Shown piece after piece: positions 16,717-26,151 of a stretch of 64,000 bases of DNA (the first letter of the stretch is position 1; every line of letters starts with the position of its first letter). Under the pieces are notes generated by a model. That model was not told the origin of the DNA. It saw only the letters and a program-made list of their open reading frames with translations, and searched no databases. This DNA comes from Rhodococcus coprophilus NBRC 100603 (lineage in GTDB: Bacteria > Actinomycetota > Actinomycetes > Mycobacteriales > Mycobacteriaceae). The position numbers and the translations under genes are program-made. The DNA lies in NCBI RefSeq assembly GCF_001895045.1, contig NZ_BDAM01000003.1:372001-436000 (forward strand), read 5' to 3'.

Positions 16717-19700
16717 GTGAGCTCTGTCCTCGACCGTTTCTCCGCGCCGACCCGCGAATGGTTCGGCGGAGCTTTCGATGCCCCGACCCCCGCACAGCTC
16801 GGTGCATGGGACGCGATCTCGTCCGGCGCCCACACCCTGGTGGTGGCACCGACCGGTTCCGGCAAGACGCTGTCGGCATTTCTGTGGTCTCTCGACCGAT
16901 TGGCCTCCACCCCCGCCGAAGAGACCGTCGCACGTGAACAACGCACGCGGGTGCTCTACATCTCGCCCCTCAAAGCGCTCGCCGTCGACGTCGAGCGCAA
17001 CCTCCGCTCGCCGCTCGTCGGGATCACCCAGACCGCCAAACGGCTCGGCCTCACCCCACCGGACATCTCCGTGGGGGTCCGCTCCGGCGACACCTCGCAA
17101 GCCGACCGGCGCAAACTCGCGCGCACACCGCCCGACATCCTGATCACCACGCCCGAATCACTGTTCCTCATGCTCACCTCGTCGGCGCGGGAGAACCTCA
17201 CCGGCGTCGAAACGGTCATCGTCGACGAGGTACACGCGGTCGCCGGTACCAAACGCGGCAGTCATCTCGCGCTGTCCCTCGAACGGCTCGACCTGTTGCT
17301 GCGCGCGCCTGCCCAGCGCATCGGATTGTCGGCGACGGTGCGGCCGCACGAGGAGGTCGGCAGATTCCTCGTCGGCGGCGCGCCGATCCGGATCGTCGCG
17401 CCTCCGGCCGCAAAGACCTGGGACCTGACAGTTCGGGTGCCCGTGGAGGACATGACCGAACTGGGCGTCGCCGAACCCGACGAGGATTCCGCGTCCCCGA
17501 CCCCGCAGGCCGGGTCGATCTGGCCGCACGTCGAGGAACAGATCGTCGACCTCATCACCGCACACAGATCGACCATCGTGTTCGCGAATTCGCGTCGCCT
17601 GGCCGAGCGGCTCACCGCCCGCCTCAACGAGATCTACACCGAACGCACGGGCGCGGAGGTCGAGCGAGCGGGCAAACCCCCGGCGCAGATCGGGGCGCCC
17701 ACCGAAGTCACCTACGGCGCCGAACCGTTGCTCGCCCGCGCACACCACGGCTCCGTCAGCAAGGATCAGCGCGCACTCATCGAGGATGACCTCAAAACAG
17801 GCCGCCTGCGCTGCGTGGTCGCGACGTCGAGCCTCGAACTCGGCATCGACATGGGCGAGGTCGACCTCGTGATCCAGGTGGAGGCGCCTCCGTCGGTCGC
17901 GAGCGGCCTGCAACGGGTGGGCCGCGCGGGGCACCAGGTGGGCGAGACCTCGCGAGGCGTGCTCTTCCCCAAGCACCGCACCGATCTCATCCACTGCGCG
18001 GTCACCGTGGAGCGCATGGTCGCCGGACAGATCGAAGCCCTTCAGGTGCCCTCGAACCCGCTCGACGTGCTGGCCCAGCAGACGGTGGCTGCCACGGCTC
18101 TCGAACCTCTCGACGTGGACGACTGGTTCGACACCGTGCGGCGCAGCGGATCGTTCGCGTCCCTGTCGCGGCCGGTGTTCGAATCGGTGCTCGACCTGAT
18201 CGCCGGACGCTATCCGTCCGACGAGTTTTCCGAACTCCGTCCGCGGGTGGTGTGGGACCGCACCGACGGCACGCTCACCGGTCGCCCGGGCGCGCAGCGA
18301 CTCGCCGTGACCTCGGGCGGCACCATCCCCGACCGCGGATTGTTCACCGTATACATGGTGGGCGAGAAGAACACCCGGGTCGGCGAACTCGACGAGGAGA
18401 TGGTCTACGAGTCGAGGGTAGGCGACGTGTTCGCGCTCGGTGCCACGAGTTGGAGGATCGAGGAGATCACGTTCGACCGGGTGCTGGTCTCCCCCGCGTA
18501 CGGTCGTCCCGGCCGGTTGCCGTTCTGGCACGGCGACAGCCAGGGCCGCCCCGCAGAACTCGGGGCCGCGCTGGGCGCCTTCATCCGCGAGCTCGGGCAC
18601 GCCGACCCCGACGAGGCCGAATCACGCTGCCGCAAAAGCGGGCTCGACGACAACGCGACGGTCAACCTGATCGCCCTGCTCGCCGAGCAACGCACCGCCA
18701 CCGGACAGCTCCCCACCGACCGCACTCTGGTTGTCGAGCGGTTCCGCGACGAACTCGGCGACTGGCGGCTGGTGCTGCACTCGCCGTTCGGGCTGCGGGT
18801 ACACGCACCGTGGGCGCTTGCGGTGGGAGCACGGCTGCTCGAGCGTCACGGCGTCGAGTCCCACCCGACCGCTTCCGACGACGGCATCATCGTGCGGCTT
18901 CCCGACACCGACGATGCGCCTCCGGGGTCGGAAATCTTCGTCTTCGATCCCGACGAGATCGACGAGATCGTCACCGAGCAGGTGGGCGGTTCGGCGCTGT
19001 TCGCGTCGAGGTTCCGGGAGTGTGCGGCACGCGCGCTGCTCTTGCCCCGCCGCAACCCCGGCAAGCGGGCACCCCTGTGGCAGCAACGGCAACGCTCGGC
19101 GCAGTTGCTCGATGTCGCCCAGCGCTACCCGACCTTCCCGATCCTCCTCGAGACCGTCCGGGAATGCCTGCAGGACGTCTACGACCTGCCCGCTTTCCAC
19201 GACCTGCTCGGCCGCATCGCCCGGCGGCAGATCCGGCTCGTCGAGGTGGAAACGCCCACGGCCTCCCCCTTCGCGTCGTCGCTGTTGTTCAGCTACGTCG
19301 GCGAATTCCTCTACGAGGGAGACAGCCCGCTCGCCGAGCGCCGGGCGGCCGCGTTGTCCCTCGATTCGACGTTGCTCGCCGAGCTGCTCGGCCGGGTCGA
19401 ATTGCGCGAACTGCTCGACGCGGACGTCATCACCGACGCCGAGCGCGAACTGCAGCGGCTGACACCGGACCGGCGCGCGCGCGACGCCGAAGGTGCCGCC
19501 GACCTGCTACGGCTGGTCGGTCCGCTGACCGACGCCGAGTTGCGCGACCGCACCACCGACGACCCCACCGAGTGGATCGCCGACCTCGCCCGCCAGCGGC
19601 GTGCGCTCCGCGTGTCGTACGCGGGTGAACAATGGTGGGCCGCCATCGAAGACGCGTCCCGGTTACGCGACGCGCTCGGAGTGCCGCTGCCGATCGGGGT

Positions 19701-21276
19701 GCCCACCGCGTTCGTCGAGCCCGTCGCCGACCCGCTCGGCGATCTCGTCGGCCGCTATGCGCGCACCCACGGTCCGTTCACCGCAGGCGAGGTCGCCGCC
19801 CGGTTCGGCCTCGGCACGGCGGTCGTCGACGCGGTGTTGCGGCGACTGGCCGCCGACAGGCGCGTCACGTCGGGCGAGTTCCGTCCGGGCTCGACCGGTT
19901 CCGAGTGGTGCGATTCCGAGGTGCTGCGGCGGTTACGGCGACGGTCGCTTGCGGCGGCTCGCCAGGACGTCGAACCGGTCAGCACCGCCACGCTCGGTCG
20001 CTTTCTTCCCGACTGGCACCATCTCGGCCGGGGCGCCGGGGGCAGCGCCCTCTACGGCCTCGACGGCGTTCTCACCGTGGTGGAACAACTCGCCGGGGTC
20101 CCGATCCCCGCGAGCGCCCTCGAACCGCTCGTCCTCGCTCCCCGGGTCCGCGACTATGCACCCACGATGCTCGACGAATTGACGTCGACAGGCGAGGTCG
20201 TGTGGTCGGGCGCCGGCTCGATCTCCGGCAAGGACGGCTGGGTGTTGCTGCATCCCGCCGACCTCGCGCCGGTGACGCTCGCGCCCGCCGAGGACATCGG
20301 CCTCTCACCCGTCCATCGAGCGATCCTCGACTCTCTCGCCGGCGGGGGCGCGTACTTCTTCCGCCAGCTCACCGATGCGGTCTCCGCCCGCGATTCGACC
20401 GCCACCGACTCGAATGTCGCCGCAGCATTGTGGGAACTGGTGTGGGGCGGATATCTCTCGGGCGACACCCTCGCGCCGTTGCGCGCGTTGATCGGCGATA
20501 CCTCCCGCGCAACACCCGCCCACCGGACCCCGCGGCGCGCGCCCCGGGCGCGGATGTACCGGGCGCGCCCGGCGATGCCGTCACGCACAGGTCCTCCCAC
20601 CGTGAGCGGCAGGTGGTCACTGCTCCCCGAACGTGAGACCGACGCGACGGTCCGTGCGCACAGCACAGCCGAACTGCTGTTGGAGCGGTACGGAGTGGTC
20701 ACCCGCGGTGTCGTGGTGAGCGAGGGCGTACCCGGCGGTTTCGCCACGATGTACAAGGTGCTCAGCCGGTTCGAGGAGCGGGGTCGCTGTCGGCGCGGGT
20801 ATTTCGTCGACTCGCTGGGCGGGGCGCAGTTCTCGACACCGGCTGTCGTCGACCGTTTGCGTTCGTTCGCCGACTCGATCGAGGGGCGCCACGACGAGAC
20901 CGCGGCGATCACGCTGGCGGCGTGCGACCCGGCCAACCCGTACGGCGCAGCGCTCCCGTGGCCGAAGTCCGCGGCTCCCGACGACGCACCTCGTCACCGG
21001 CCGGGCCGTAAAGCCGGGGGCCTGGTGGTCCTCGTGGACGGAGATCTCGTGCTGTTCATCGAACGCGGGGGCCGCACCATGCTCACATTCGACGACGACC
21101 CGGGACGGTTGCGCAGTGCGTGCGCGTCACTGGCCGCGACCGTCAAGCGCGGCGGGGTGGACAAGATCGTCGTCGAAAAGGTCGACGGCGCATCCATTCA
21201 CGGTCACACCTTCGCCGAACTGCTGGCCGAAGAGGGATTCTCGGCGACGCCGCGCGGATACCGGATCAGGTTCTGA
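16717..21276 (+). CDS. lhr: ATP-dependent DNA helicase Lhr
   Basis: 1519 residues from the GTG at 16717, matching the about 1510 of the actinobacterial Lhr. Superfamily 2 motifs: Walker A APTGSGKT at 44-51, DEVH at 170-173, LSATV in motif III, and VGRAGHQVG in motif VI. A winged-helix and beta-barrel domain and the long C-terminal Lhr extension follow. Lhr is a single-strand-dependent 3'-5' translocase that prefers RNA:DNA hybrids and is induced by DNA damage in mycobacteria. It is followed after 2 nt by nei2, so the pair forms a repair operon. Confidence 0.95.
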   Translation: MSSVLDRFSAPTREWFGGAFDAPTPAQLGAWDAISSGAHTLVVAPTGSGKTLSAFLWSLDRLASTPAEETVAREQRTRVLYISPLKALAVDVERNLRSPLVGITQTAKRLGLTPPDISVGVRSGDTSQADRRKLARTPPDILITTPESLFLMLTSSARENLTGVETVIVDEVHAVAGTKRGSHLALSLERLDLLLRAPAQRIGLSATVRPHEEVGRFLVGGAPIRIVAPPAAKTWDLTVRVPVEDMTELGVAEPDEDSASPTPQAGSIWPHVEEQIVDLITAHRSTIVFANSRRLAERLTARLNEIYTERTGAEVERAGKPPAQIGAPTEVTYGAEPLLARAHHGSVSKDQRALIEDDLKTGRLRCVVATSSLELGIDMGEVDLVIQVEAPPSVASGLQRVGRAGHQVGETSRGVLFPKHRTDLIHCAVTVERMVAGQIEALQVPSNPLDVLAQQTVAATALEPLDVDDWFDTVRRSGSFASLSRPVFESVLDLIAGRYPSDEFSELRPRVVWDRTDGTLTGRPGAQRLAVTSGGTIPDRGLFTVYMVGEKNTRVGELDEEMVYESRVGDVFALGATSWRIEEITFDRVLVSPAYGRPGRLPFWHGDSQGRPAELGAALGAFIRELGHADPDEAESRCRKSGLDDNATVNLIALLAEQRTATGQLPTDRTLVVERFRDELGDWRLVLHSPFGLRVHAPWALAVGARLLERHGVESHPTASDDGIIVRLPDTDDAPPGSEIFVFDPDEIDEIVTEQVGGSALFASRFRECAARALLLPRRNPGKRAPLWQQRQRSAQLLDVAQRYPTFPILLETVRECLQDVYDLPAFHDLLGRIARRQIRLVEVETPTASPFASSLLFSYVGEFLYEGDSPLAERRAAALSLDSTLLAELLGRVELRELLDADVITDAERELQRLTPDRRARDAEGAADLLRLVGPLTDAELRDRTTDDPTEWIADLARQRRALRVSYAGEQWWAAIEDASRLRDALGVPLPIGVPTAFVEPVADPLGDLVGRYARTHGPFTAGEVAARFGLGTAVVDAVLRRLAADRRVTSGEFRPGSTGSEWCDSEVLRRLRRRSLAAARQDVEPVSTATLGRFLPDWHHLGRGAGGSALYGLDGVLTVVEQLAGVPIPASALEPLVLAPRVRDYAPTMLDELTSTGEVVWSGAGSISGKDGWVLLHPADLAPVTLAPAEDIGLSPVHRAILDSLAGGGAYFFRQLTDAVSARDSTATDSNVAAALWELVWGGYLSGDTLAPLRALIGDTSRATPAHRTPRRAPRARMYRARPAMPSRTGPPTVSGRWSLLPERETDATVRAHSTAELLLERYGVVTRGVVVSEGVPGGFATMYKVLSRFEERGRCRRGYFVDSLGGAQFSTPAVVDRLRSFADSIEGRHDETAAITLAACDPANPYGAALPWPKSAAPDDAPRHRPGRKAGGLVVLVDGDLVLFIERGGRTMLTFDDDPGRLRSACASLAATVKRGGVDKIVVEKVDGASIHGHTFAELLAEEGFSATPRGYRIRF

Positions 21277-21278
21277 CG

Positions 21279-22073
21279 ATGCCCGAGGGAGATACCGTGT
21301 ACCGGGCGGCGGCGCGGCTGAACGCCTCTCTGGCCGGGAGAACGCTCACCGAGACAGATTTTCGCGTACCCCGTTTCGCCACAGCAGATTTCACGGGTTG
21401 TGTCGTCGAAGAGGTGGTGTCGCGAGGCAAGCACATCTTGATCCGGTTGCCCGAGTACACGATCCATTCGCATCTGAAGATGGAAGGTGAGTGGCACGTC
21501 TACGAGCGAGGCGCGCGGTGGCGTAAGCCCGGCCTCAAGGCTCGCGTGGTCCTGGGCACCGAAGATATCCAGGCCGTCGGATTCGAACTGGGCATCCTCG
21601 AGATTCTCCCCCGCGACCGCGAGGAGCAAGCGGTGGGACATCTCGGGCCCGATCTGCTCGGCGCCGATTGGGACGCGGTGCGCGCTGCGGAGAACCTCTC
21701 CCGCGACCCCTCCCGCCCGATCGGGACCGCGCTGCTCGACCAGCGGGTCATGGCAGGTGTCGGGAACGTGTACCGGTCCGAGTTGTGCTTCCTGCGCGGC
21801 GTCGACCCCCGGGAGCCGGTCGGTTCGGCGGGTGATCCCCGCGGGTGGGTCGACCTCGCCCACCGCATCCTCACCGCGAACCGGGACCGGGCGGTGCGGA
21901 TCACCACCGGTGATCGTCGCCGTGGACGGAACCTGTGGGTGTACGGAAGGCGAGGCGACCCGTGCCGCCGCTGCGGGACTCGCGTCGAATCCTGGGACCT
22001 GGGCACGGCCGCCGACCCGGAACGGGTGGTCTACCGGTGTCCGCGCTGTCAGCCGCGAGGGTCGGAAGTGTAG
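21279..22073 (+). CDS. nei2: endonuclease VIII-like DNA glycosylase Nei2
   Basis: 264 residues. Pro2-Glu3 of MPEGDTV are the catalytic residues of the Fpg/Nei family; the HSHLKMEGEW strand, the GVGNVYRSELCF helix-two-turns-helix and a C-terminal zinc finger (CRRC and CPRC pairs) complete the fold. It removes oxidised pyrimidines and cleaves abasic sites. Co-transcribed with lhr. Its last 25 nt overlap the 3' end of the TetR gene on the other strand. Confidence 0.93.
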   Translation: MPEGDTVYRAAARLNASLAGRTLTETDFRVPRFATADFTGCVVEEVVSRGKHILIRLPEYTIHSHLKMEGEWHVYERGARWRKPGLKARVVLGTEDIQAVGFELGILEILPRDREEQAVGHLGPDLLGADWDAVRAAENLSRDPSRPIGTALLDQRVMAGVGNVYRSELCFLRGVDPREPVGSAGDPRGWVDLAHRILTANRDRAVRITTGDRRRGRNLWVYGRRGDPCRRCGTRVESWDLGTAADPERVVYRCPRCQPRGSEV

Positions 22074-22666
22074 GCCTCGGCGGCGTGTTCGATCAGGGAC
22101 ACACAATGCGCGACCAGCGTTTCCCGCGACACGGTGACGTCGCCCTCGAGGTATGCCATGAACATGCTGGTGAAGGCACCGATCAGCCCCACCGCGGCGA
22201 GATGCCGATGCGCAGCGTCCTCGACGCCGCCCAGTTGACCCTCCACCAGCGCGACGAATGCCGGCGCCAGTTCGACACCGCGCCGGTTGAGAGCGGGCTC
22301 CCGCAACGGAGCGAGCAGCAGCACGCGCCCCTTGGCGGGGTCGTCGACCACGAGTTCGACGAAGGCACGCACCGCCGCCTCGGCGATGCCGGTGGGCGGT
22401 GCCGAGGCGACCGCCGCCGCCAGCGCCTGGCGCGCTTGTTCCGCGACGTGGGCGTACACCTCGCGCACGAAGCTGTCCCGATCGGCGAAGCTCTCGTAGA
22501 AGTACCGCTCGGTGAGTTCGGCGGCACGGCACACGGCACGCACGTTCGCGGTCGATCCGTCAGGGGTTCCGATCAGGTCGGTTCCGGCGGCGAGGAGCCG
22601 TTCCCGGCGTACCCGCCGGCGTTCTTCGATGCCGACCCCGGCCCAACTGCGGCGCGTGGTGCCCAA
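22049..22666 (-). CDS. TetR-family regulator (probable TTG start)
   Basis: 205 residues if started at the TTG at 22666, which has GGGAATCGAG upstream; no ATG or GTG suits the frame, so the start is uncertain. The HTH is in the N-terminal part (STANVRAVCRAAELTERYFYESFADRDSF), and the rest is the helical ligand domain. It is divergent from the MpaB-family oxygenase gene and probably controls it through the repeats at 22684-22728. Confidence 0.8.
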   Translation of the reverse strand: MGTTRRSWAGVGIEERRRVRRERLLAAGTDLIGTPDGSTANVRAVCRAAELTERYFYESFADRDSFVREVYAHVAEQARQALAAAVASAPPTGIAEAAVRAFVELVVDDPAKGRVLLLAPLREPALNRRGVELAPAFVALVEGQLGGVEDAAHRHLAAVGLIGAFTSMFMAYLEGDVTVSRETLVAHCVSLIEHAAEAYTSDPRG

Positions 22667-22682
22667 ATCTCGATTCCCGTCG

Positions 22683-22728
22683 TTGACTACGTGCCGGACA
22701 GATCCTACTCTGACAACATGCGTAGTCA
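22683..22728 (+). promoter_or_regulatory. promoter of mpaB-like gene flanked by inverted repeat
   Basis: TTGACT (22683-22688) and TACTCT (22706-22711) are spaced by 17 nt; the ATG at 22718 follows 6 nt later, giving a leaderless mRNA. TGACTACG (22684-22691) is repeated in inverted form as CGTAGTCA (22721-22728), with the arms flanking the -10 region and start site. This is a plausible operator for the divergent TetR protein. Confidence 0.65.
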
Positions 22729-23755
22729 GCACTCCGGCGGGCCCGGCCTCCAGCGGCCGAGCGTCGACGATCCGTCCGCCCGCACCGAGGAGTCGACGCG
22801 CCCGGTCTCTGCTCCCGAACCTCTCGGTCCCGATTCGCTGACGTGGAAGTACTTCGGCGGATGGCGCGGCATGCTGTTCGGGCCGTGGGCCGGGTCCATG
22901 CAGAACATGCATCCGGGACTCGGCGCAGGCGTCGAGGAGCACTCGGAGTTCTTCGACGAGCGCTGGGAACGCCTGTACCGGTCGCTGTACCCGATCTACG
23001 GAGTCGTCTTCGACGGCCCGCACGCGCCGGAGACCGCTGCGCAGGTACGCGGGTATCACAACACCATCAAGGGCGTCGACAAGAAGGGCCGTAAGTACAA
23101 CGCCCTCGACCCCGGCACCTTCTACTGGGCGCACGCGACGTTCTTCTACAGCCTGATGATCTCGATCGAGTGGTTCGACGGGCCTCTCACCCTCGAACAG
23201 AAGCACAAACTCTTCGACGAGCACGTGCAGTGGTACCGCCTCTACGGCATGCCGATGCATTCGGTACCCGAGTCGTGGGAGGCGTTCCTCGAGTACTGGG
23301 ATCACATGTGCCGCAACGTTCTCGAAGACAACAAGGCAACGCGTGACGTACTCGACCTGTCGAACCTCGATCGTCCCCCGTTCCTGCGATGGTTTCCCGA
23401 GCCGCTGTGGAAGCTCACGCGTCCGCACGGCGTGGGGGTTTTCCTCTGGCTCACTGTCGGCCTGTACGACCAGCCGGTACGCGACCTGCTCGGCTACCGC
23501 TGGACTGCGCGGGACGAAAAGCTCCACAAACTCGTCGGTCGTGCGATCGGCCTCGGGGGTGCGCTCGTACCGCGGCGTTTCCGCTACCACCCTCGCGCCC
23601 GCGCCGGCTGGGACCGCGCCGCCGGCCGAATCTCACCGGACGCCGCAGTGATTCACACCCCGGCCCGCAACCTGCCGCCGGTGGACCGCCGCGATTCGCC
23701 CGTCCACTACAGCCCGAAAGTGACCTCACAGCACCGGCCCGGTGTGACACGCTGA
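22718..23755 (+). CDS. MpaB-family (DUF2236) oxygenase
   Basis: 345 residues. DUF2236/MpaB members are haem-containing oxygenase-like proteins related to latex-clearing protein. Visible marks are the W-rich WKYFGGWRGMLFGPWAGSM block at 43-61, ALDPGTFYWAHATF at 129-142, which carries a conserved histidine (His139), and a second His in FDEHVQWYRLYG. The N-terminal 35 residues are polar and low in complexity; there is no signal peptide. The substrate is unknown. The promoter is strong and leaderless, facing a TetR regulator. Confidence 0.85.
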   Translation: MRSQHSGGPGLQRPSVDDPSARTEESTRPVSAPEPLGPDSLTWKYFGGWRGMLFGPWAGSMQNMHPGLGAGVEEHSEFFDERWERLYRSLYPIYGVVFDGPHAPETAAQVRGYHNTIKGVDKKGRKYNALDPGTFYWAHATFFYSLMISIEWFDGPLTLEQKHKLFDEHVQWYRLYGMPMHSVPESWEAFLEYWDHMCRNVLEDNKATRDVLDLSNLDRPPFLRWFPEPLWKLTRPHGVGVFLWLTVGLYDQPVRDLLGYRWTARDEKLHKLVGRAIGLGGALVPRRFRYHPRARAGWDRAAGRISPDAAVIHTPARNLPPVDRRDSPVHYSPKVTSQHRPGVTR

Positions 23756-23759
23756 TGGC

Positions 23760-24299
23760 GTGTCCCCGACTTCGGCTCGCACGGTAGCGCGCCGGCTGGT
23801 TCCGGCCCGTCGCGCTCCGCTCTCGCGCGATGCGGCGGCAAGCCGGATCAGTGCCTACGTCTACGGCAACGTGCTCGTCCTTGCGGCGCTGGTTCCCCTC
23901 ACCACCAGTCGGCAGTACATCGGTATCGCGATCGTTCTGGGCACCGCGTTCTCCACGTTTCTGGCGCACGTGTTCGCCGAATCGGTTTCACAGAGTGTGC
24001 GCTCGGCCCGGACCCTAACCGGCAACGAGCGCTGGGAGGAACTCCGCAACTCCGTCCCGATCCTGTCGTCGGCCTCGTTCCCATGCCTGATCCTTCTCAC
24101 CGCGTGGGTCGGATGGCTCGAACCACGTACGGCGCAACTCCTCGCCGAGCTGGTCATACTGATCCGCATCGGCTCGACGGTCTTCGTCGTCCAGGGTTTG
24201 CAGGGTCGCCCGCCCGGAACGTCGACGGTGTTCGCCGCGGTGGGGATCGCTTTGCTCGCGGGCGTCGTCGTAGCGGTGAAGCTCGTCCTGACGCACTGA
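23760..24299 (+). CDS. membrane protein of unknown function
   Basis: 179 residues from the GTG at 23760, 4 nt after the MpaB-like stop, so co-transcribed with it. Four hydrophobic segments are seen (about 35-48, 53-72, 99-120 and 157-177), with a basic N-terminal tail. The inter-helix part has HVFAESVSQSVRSARTLTG. No family is recognised. It converges on glpD, whose stop is 6 nt away. Confidence 0.75.
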   Translation: MSPTSARTVARRLVPARRAPLSRDAAASRISAYVYGNVLVLAALVPLTTSRQYIGIAIVLGTAFSTFLAHVFAESVSQSVRSARTLTGNERWEELRNSVPILSSASFPCLILLTAWVGWLEPRTAQLLAELVILIRIGSTVFVVQGLQGRPPGTSTVFAAVGIALLAGVVVAVKLVLTH

Positions 24300-24305
24300 C
24301 CTCGG

Positions 24306-26036
24306 TCAGCTGGTGAGGGGAACCGGTTCCAGGATCTCCCGGCGCGCTTCGGGCGCCGCTACCCGCAGCGCATCCGCCGACTCGTCGTCCGGCTGGGTCT
24401 GCGACCTGATCTCCGCCTCCACGCGCGCCCGGTAGATCTCGACCTCGCGGTCGACCGACGCGTCGTCCCATCCCAGGAGGGGTGCGACGAGGCGTGCCAC
24501 CTGCTCGGCGCAATGCACCCCGCGGTGGGAGTACTCGATTGCGATCCGGGTGCGCCGCGCCAGAATGTCCTCGAGATGCAAGGCTCCCTCCGCAGCAACC
24601 GCATATACCGCCTCCACCTGGAGATAACGCGGAGCGTCGGTCAGCGGCTCGAGCAGCTCCGGCCTCTCCTTTGCATACTCGAGGACCTGGTCGATCATCG
24701 AGCCGTACCGGTCGAGCAGGTGCTTGACCCGATAGGGGTGCAGACCGCACTCCTCGGCGAGGGGCATCGTCTGATTGACGAGGGCGAAGTACCCGTCGGC
24801 TCCGACGAGGGGCACTTTGTGCGTGATCGACGGGGCGATGCGAGTCGGAATGTCCTCGGCCGCGAGATCGACTGCATCCTCCGCCATCACGCGGTAGGTC
24901 GTGTACTTGCCACCGGCGATGGCGACCAGTCCGGGCGCCACCCTCGCGACCGCGTGTTCTCGCGACAGCTTCGAGGTTTCGTCGCTCTCCCCCGCCAGGA
25001 GGGGACGGAGACCGGCGTACACGCCGTCGATGTCGTCGTGGGTGAGGGGCACTACGAGCACGCTGTTGACGTGCCCGAGGAGGTAGTCGATGTCGGCCTT
25101 CGTCGCAGCGGGGTGGGCGAGGTCGAGGTTCCAGTCGGTGTCGGTGGTCCCGATGATCCAGTGGTTGCCCCACGGAATGACGAAGAGCACCGACTTCTCG
25201 GTGCGCAGGATGATCGCCGAATCGCTCACGATGCGGTCGCGCGGAACGACGATGTGGACACCTTTCGACGCCCGCACCCGGAATCGGCCCCGCTGGCGTG
25301 AGAGCGCCTGGATCTCGTCGGTCCATACCCCGGTGGCGTTGATGACCGCGCGACCGCGCACCTCGATGACCGAGCCGTCCTCCGAGTCGCGCACGCGCAC
25401 CCCCGCCACGCCGTCCGCCTCCCGTAGGAAACCCACGACCTGCGTCGACGTTCGCACCACCGCCCCGTAGTGCGCGGCGGTCCGCGCGACGGTCATCGTG
25501 TGACGCGCGTCGTCGACGACGGTGTCGTAGTAGGAGATTCCGCCGGTCAGCGCCGAGCGTTTGAGGCCGGGAACCATTCGCAATGCTCCCGCGCGCGTCA
25601 GGTGCTTCTGCGCCGGCACCGATTTCGCGCCACCCATCCGGTCGTACAGGAAGATTCCGGCGCCGACGTACGGACGCTCCCACAGCCGATGGGTGAGGGG
25701 GAACAGGAACTTCAGCGGTTTGACGAGATGCGGCGCGAGGGTGGTGAGCGCAAGTTCGCGTTCGTGCAGCGCTTCTCGCACCAGCCCGAACTCGAGTTGT
25801 TCGAGGTAACGCAGACCGCCGTGGAACATCTTCGAGGATCTGCTCGACGTCCCGGACGCGTAGTCGCGGGCTTCGACGAGGGCGACCCGCAGTCCACGTG
25901 TCGCTGCGTCGAGCGCTGCGCCGGCACCCACGACCCCGCCGCCGATGACGACGACGTCGAACTGCTCGGTGGCTAGTTGCCGCCATGCGTCGGCGCGCTG
26001 TTGCGGTCCGAGGGGTTGCACACCTGGTTGATTCAC
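24306..26036 (-). CDS. glpD: glycerol-3-phosphate dehydrogenase GlpD
   Basis: 576 residues from the GTG at 26036, with GGGAG upstream; M. tuberculosis GlpD2 has 585. The FAD-binding motif GGGVVG is at 32-37, SSRSSKMFHGGLRYL is the DAO-family signature, and VAIAGGKYTTYRVMAEDAV closes the FAD site; a C-terminal helical domain follows. It oxidises glycerol-3-phosphate to dihydroxyacetone phosphate and passes electrons to menaquinone at the membrane. It is divergent from glpK, whose product supplies its substrate. Confidence 0.94.
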   Translation of the reverse strand: MNQPGVQPLGPQQRADAWRQLATEQFDVVVIGGGVVGAGAALDAATRGLRVALVEARDYASGTSSRSSKMFHGGLRYLEQLEFGLVREALHERELALTTLAPHLVKPLKFLFPLTHRLWERPYVGAGIFLYDRMGGAKSVPAQKHLTRAGALRMVPGLKRSALTGGISYYDTVVDDARHTMTVARTAAHYGAVVRTSTQVVGFLREADGVAGVRVRDSEDGSVIEVRGRAVINATGVWTDEIQALSRQRGRFRVRASKGVHIVVPRDRIVSDSAIILRTEKSVLFVIPWGNHWIIGTTDTDWNLDLAHPAATKADIDYLLGHVNSVLVVPLTHDDIDGVYAGLRPLLAGESDETSKLSREHAVARVAPGLVAIAGGKYTTYRVMAEDAVDLAAEDIPTRIAPSITHKVPLVGADGYFALVNQTMPLAEECGLHPYRVKHLLDRYGSMIDQVLEYAKERPELLEPLTDAPRYLQVEAVYAVAAEGALHLEDILARRTRIAIEYSHRGVHCAEQVARLVAPLLGWDDASVDREVEIYRARVEAEIRSQTQPDDESADALRVAAPEARREILEPVPLTS

Positions 26037-26151
26037 CGCACCGCTCCCGTGAGTCGCCGACGTATCTCCGACAAGGCTAGTAGTTTCGACCGCGCAGCGC
26101 TGAGTAGTTACTGCTCGGAAGCACCCTGTCCGCACCTATCGAGGAACATCC
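26037..26151. promoter_or_regulatory. glpD-glpK divergent promoter region
   Basis: A 115-nt gap between divergent starts. It has a direct repeat AGTAGTT at 26079-26085 and 26103-26109, 24 nt apart from start to start, which could be binding sites for a regulator of glycerol use. I cannot assign -35/-10 boxes with confidence. No regulator gene of the glp type is adjacent. Confidence 0.4.
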
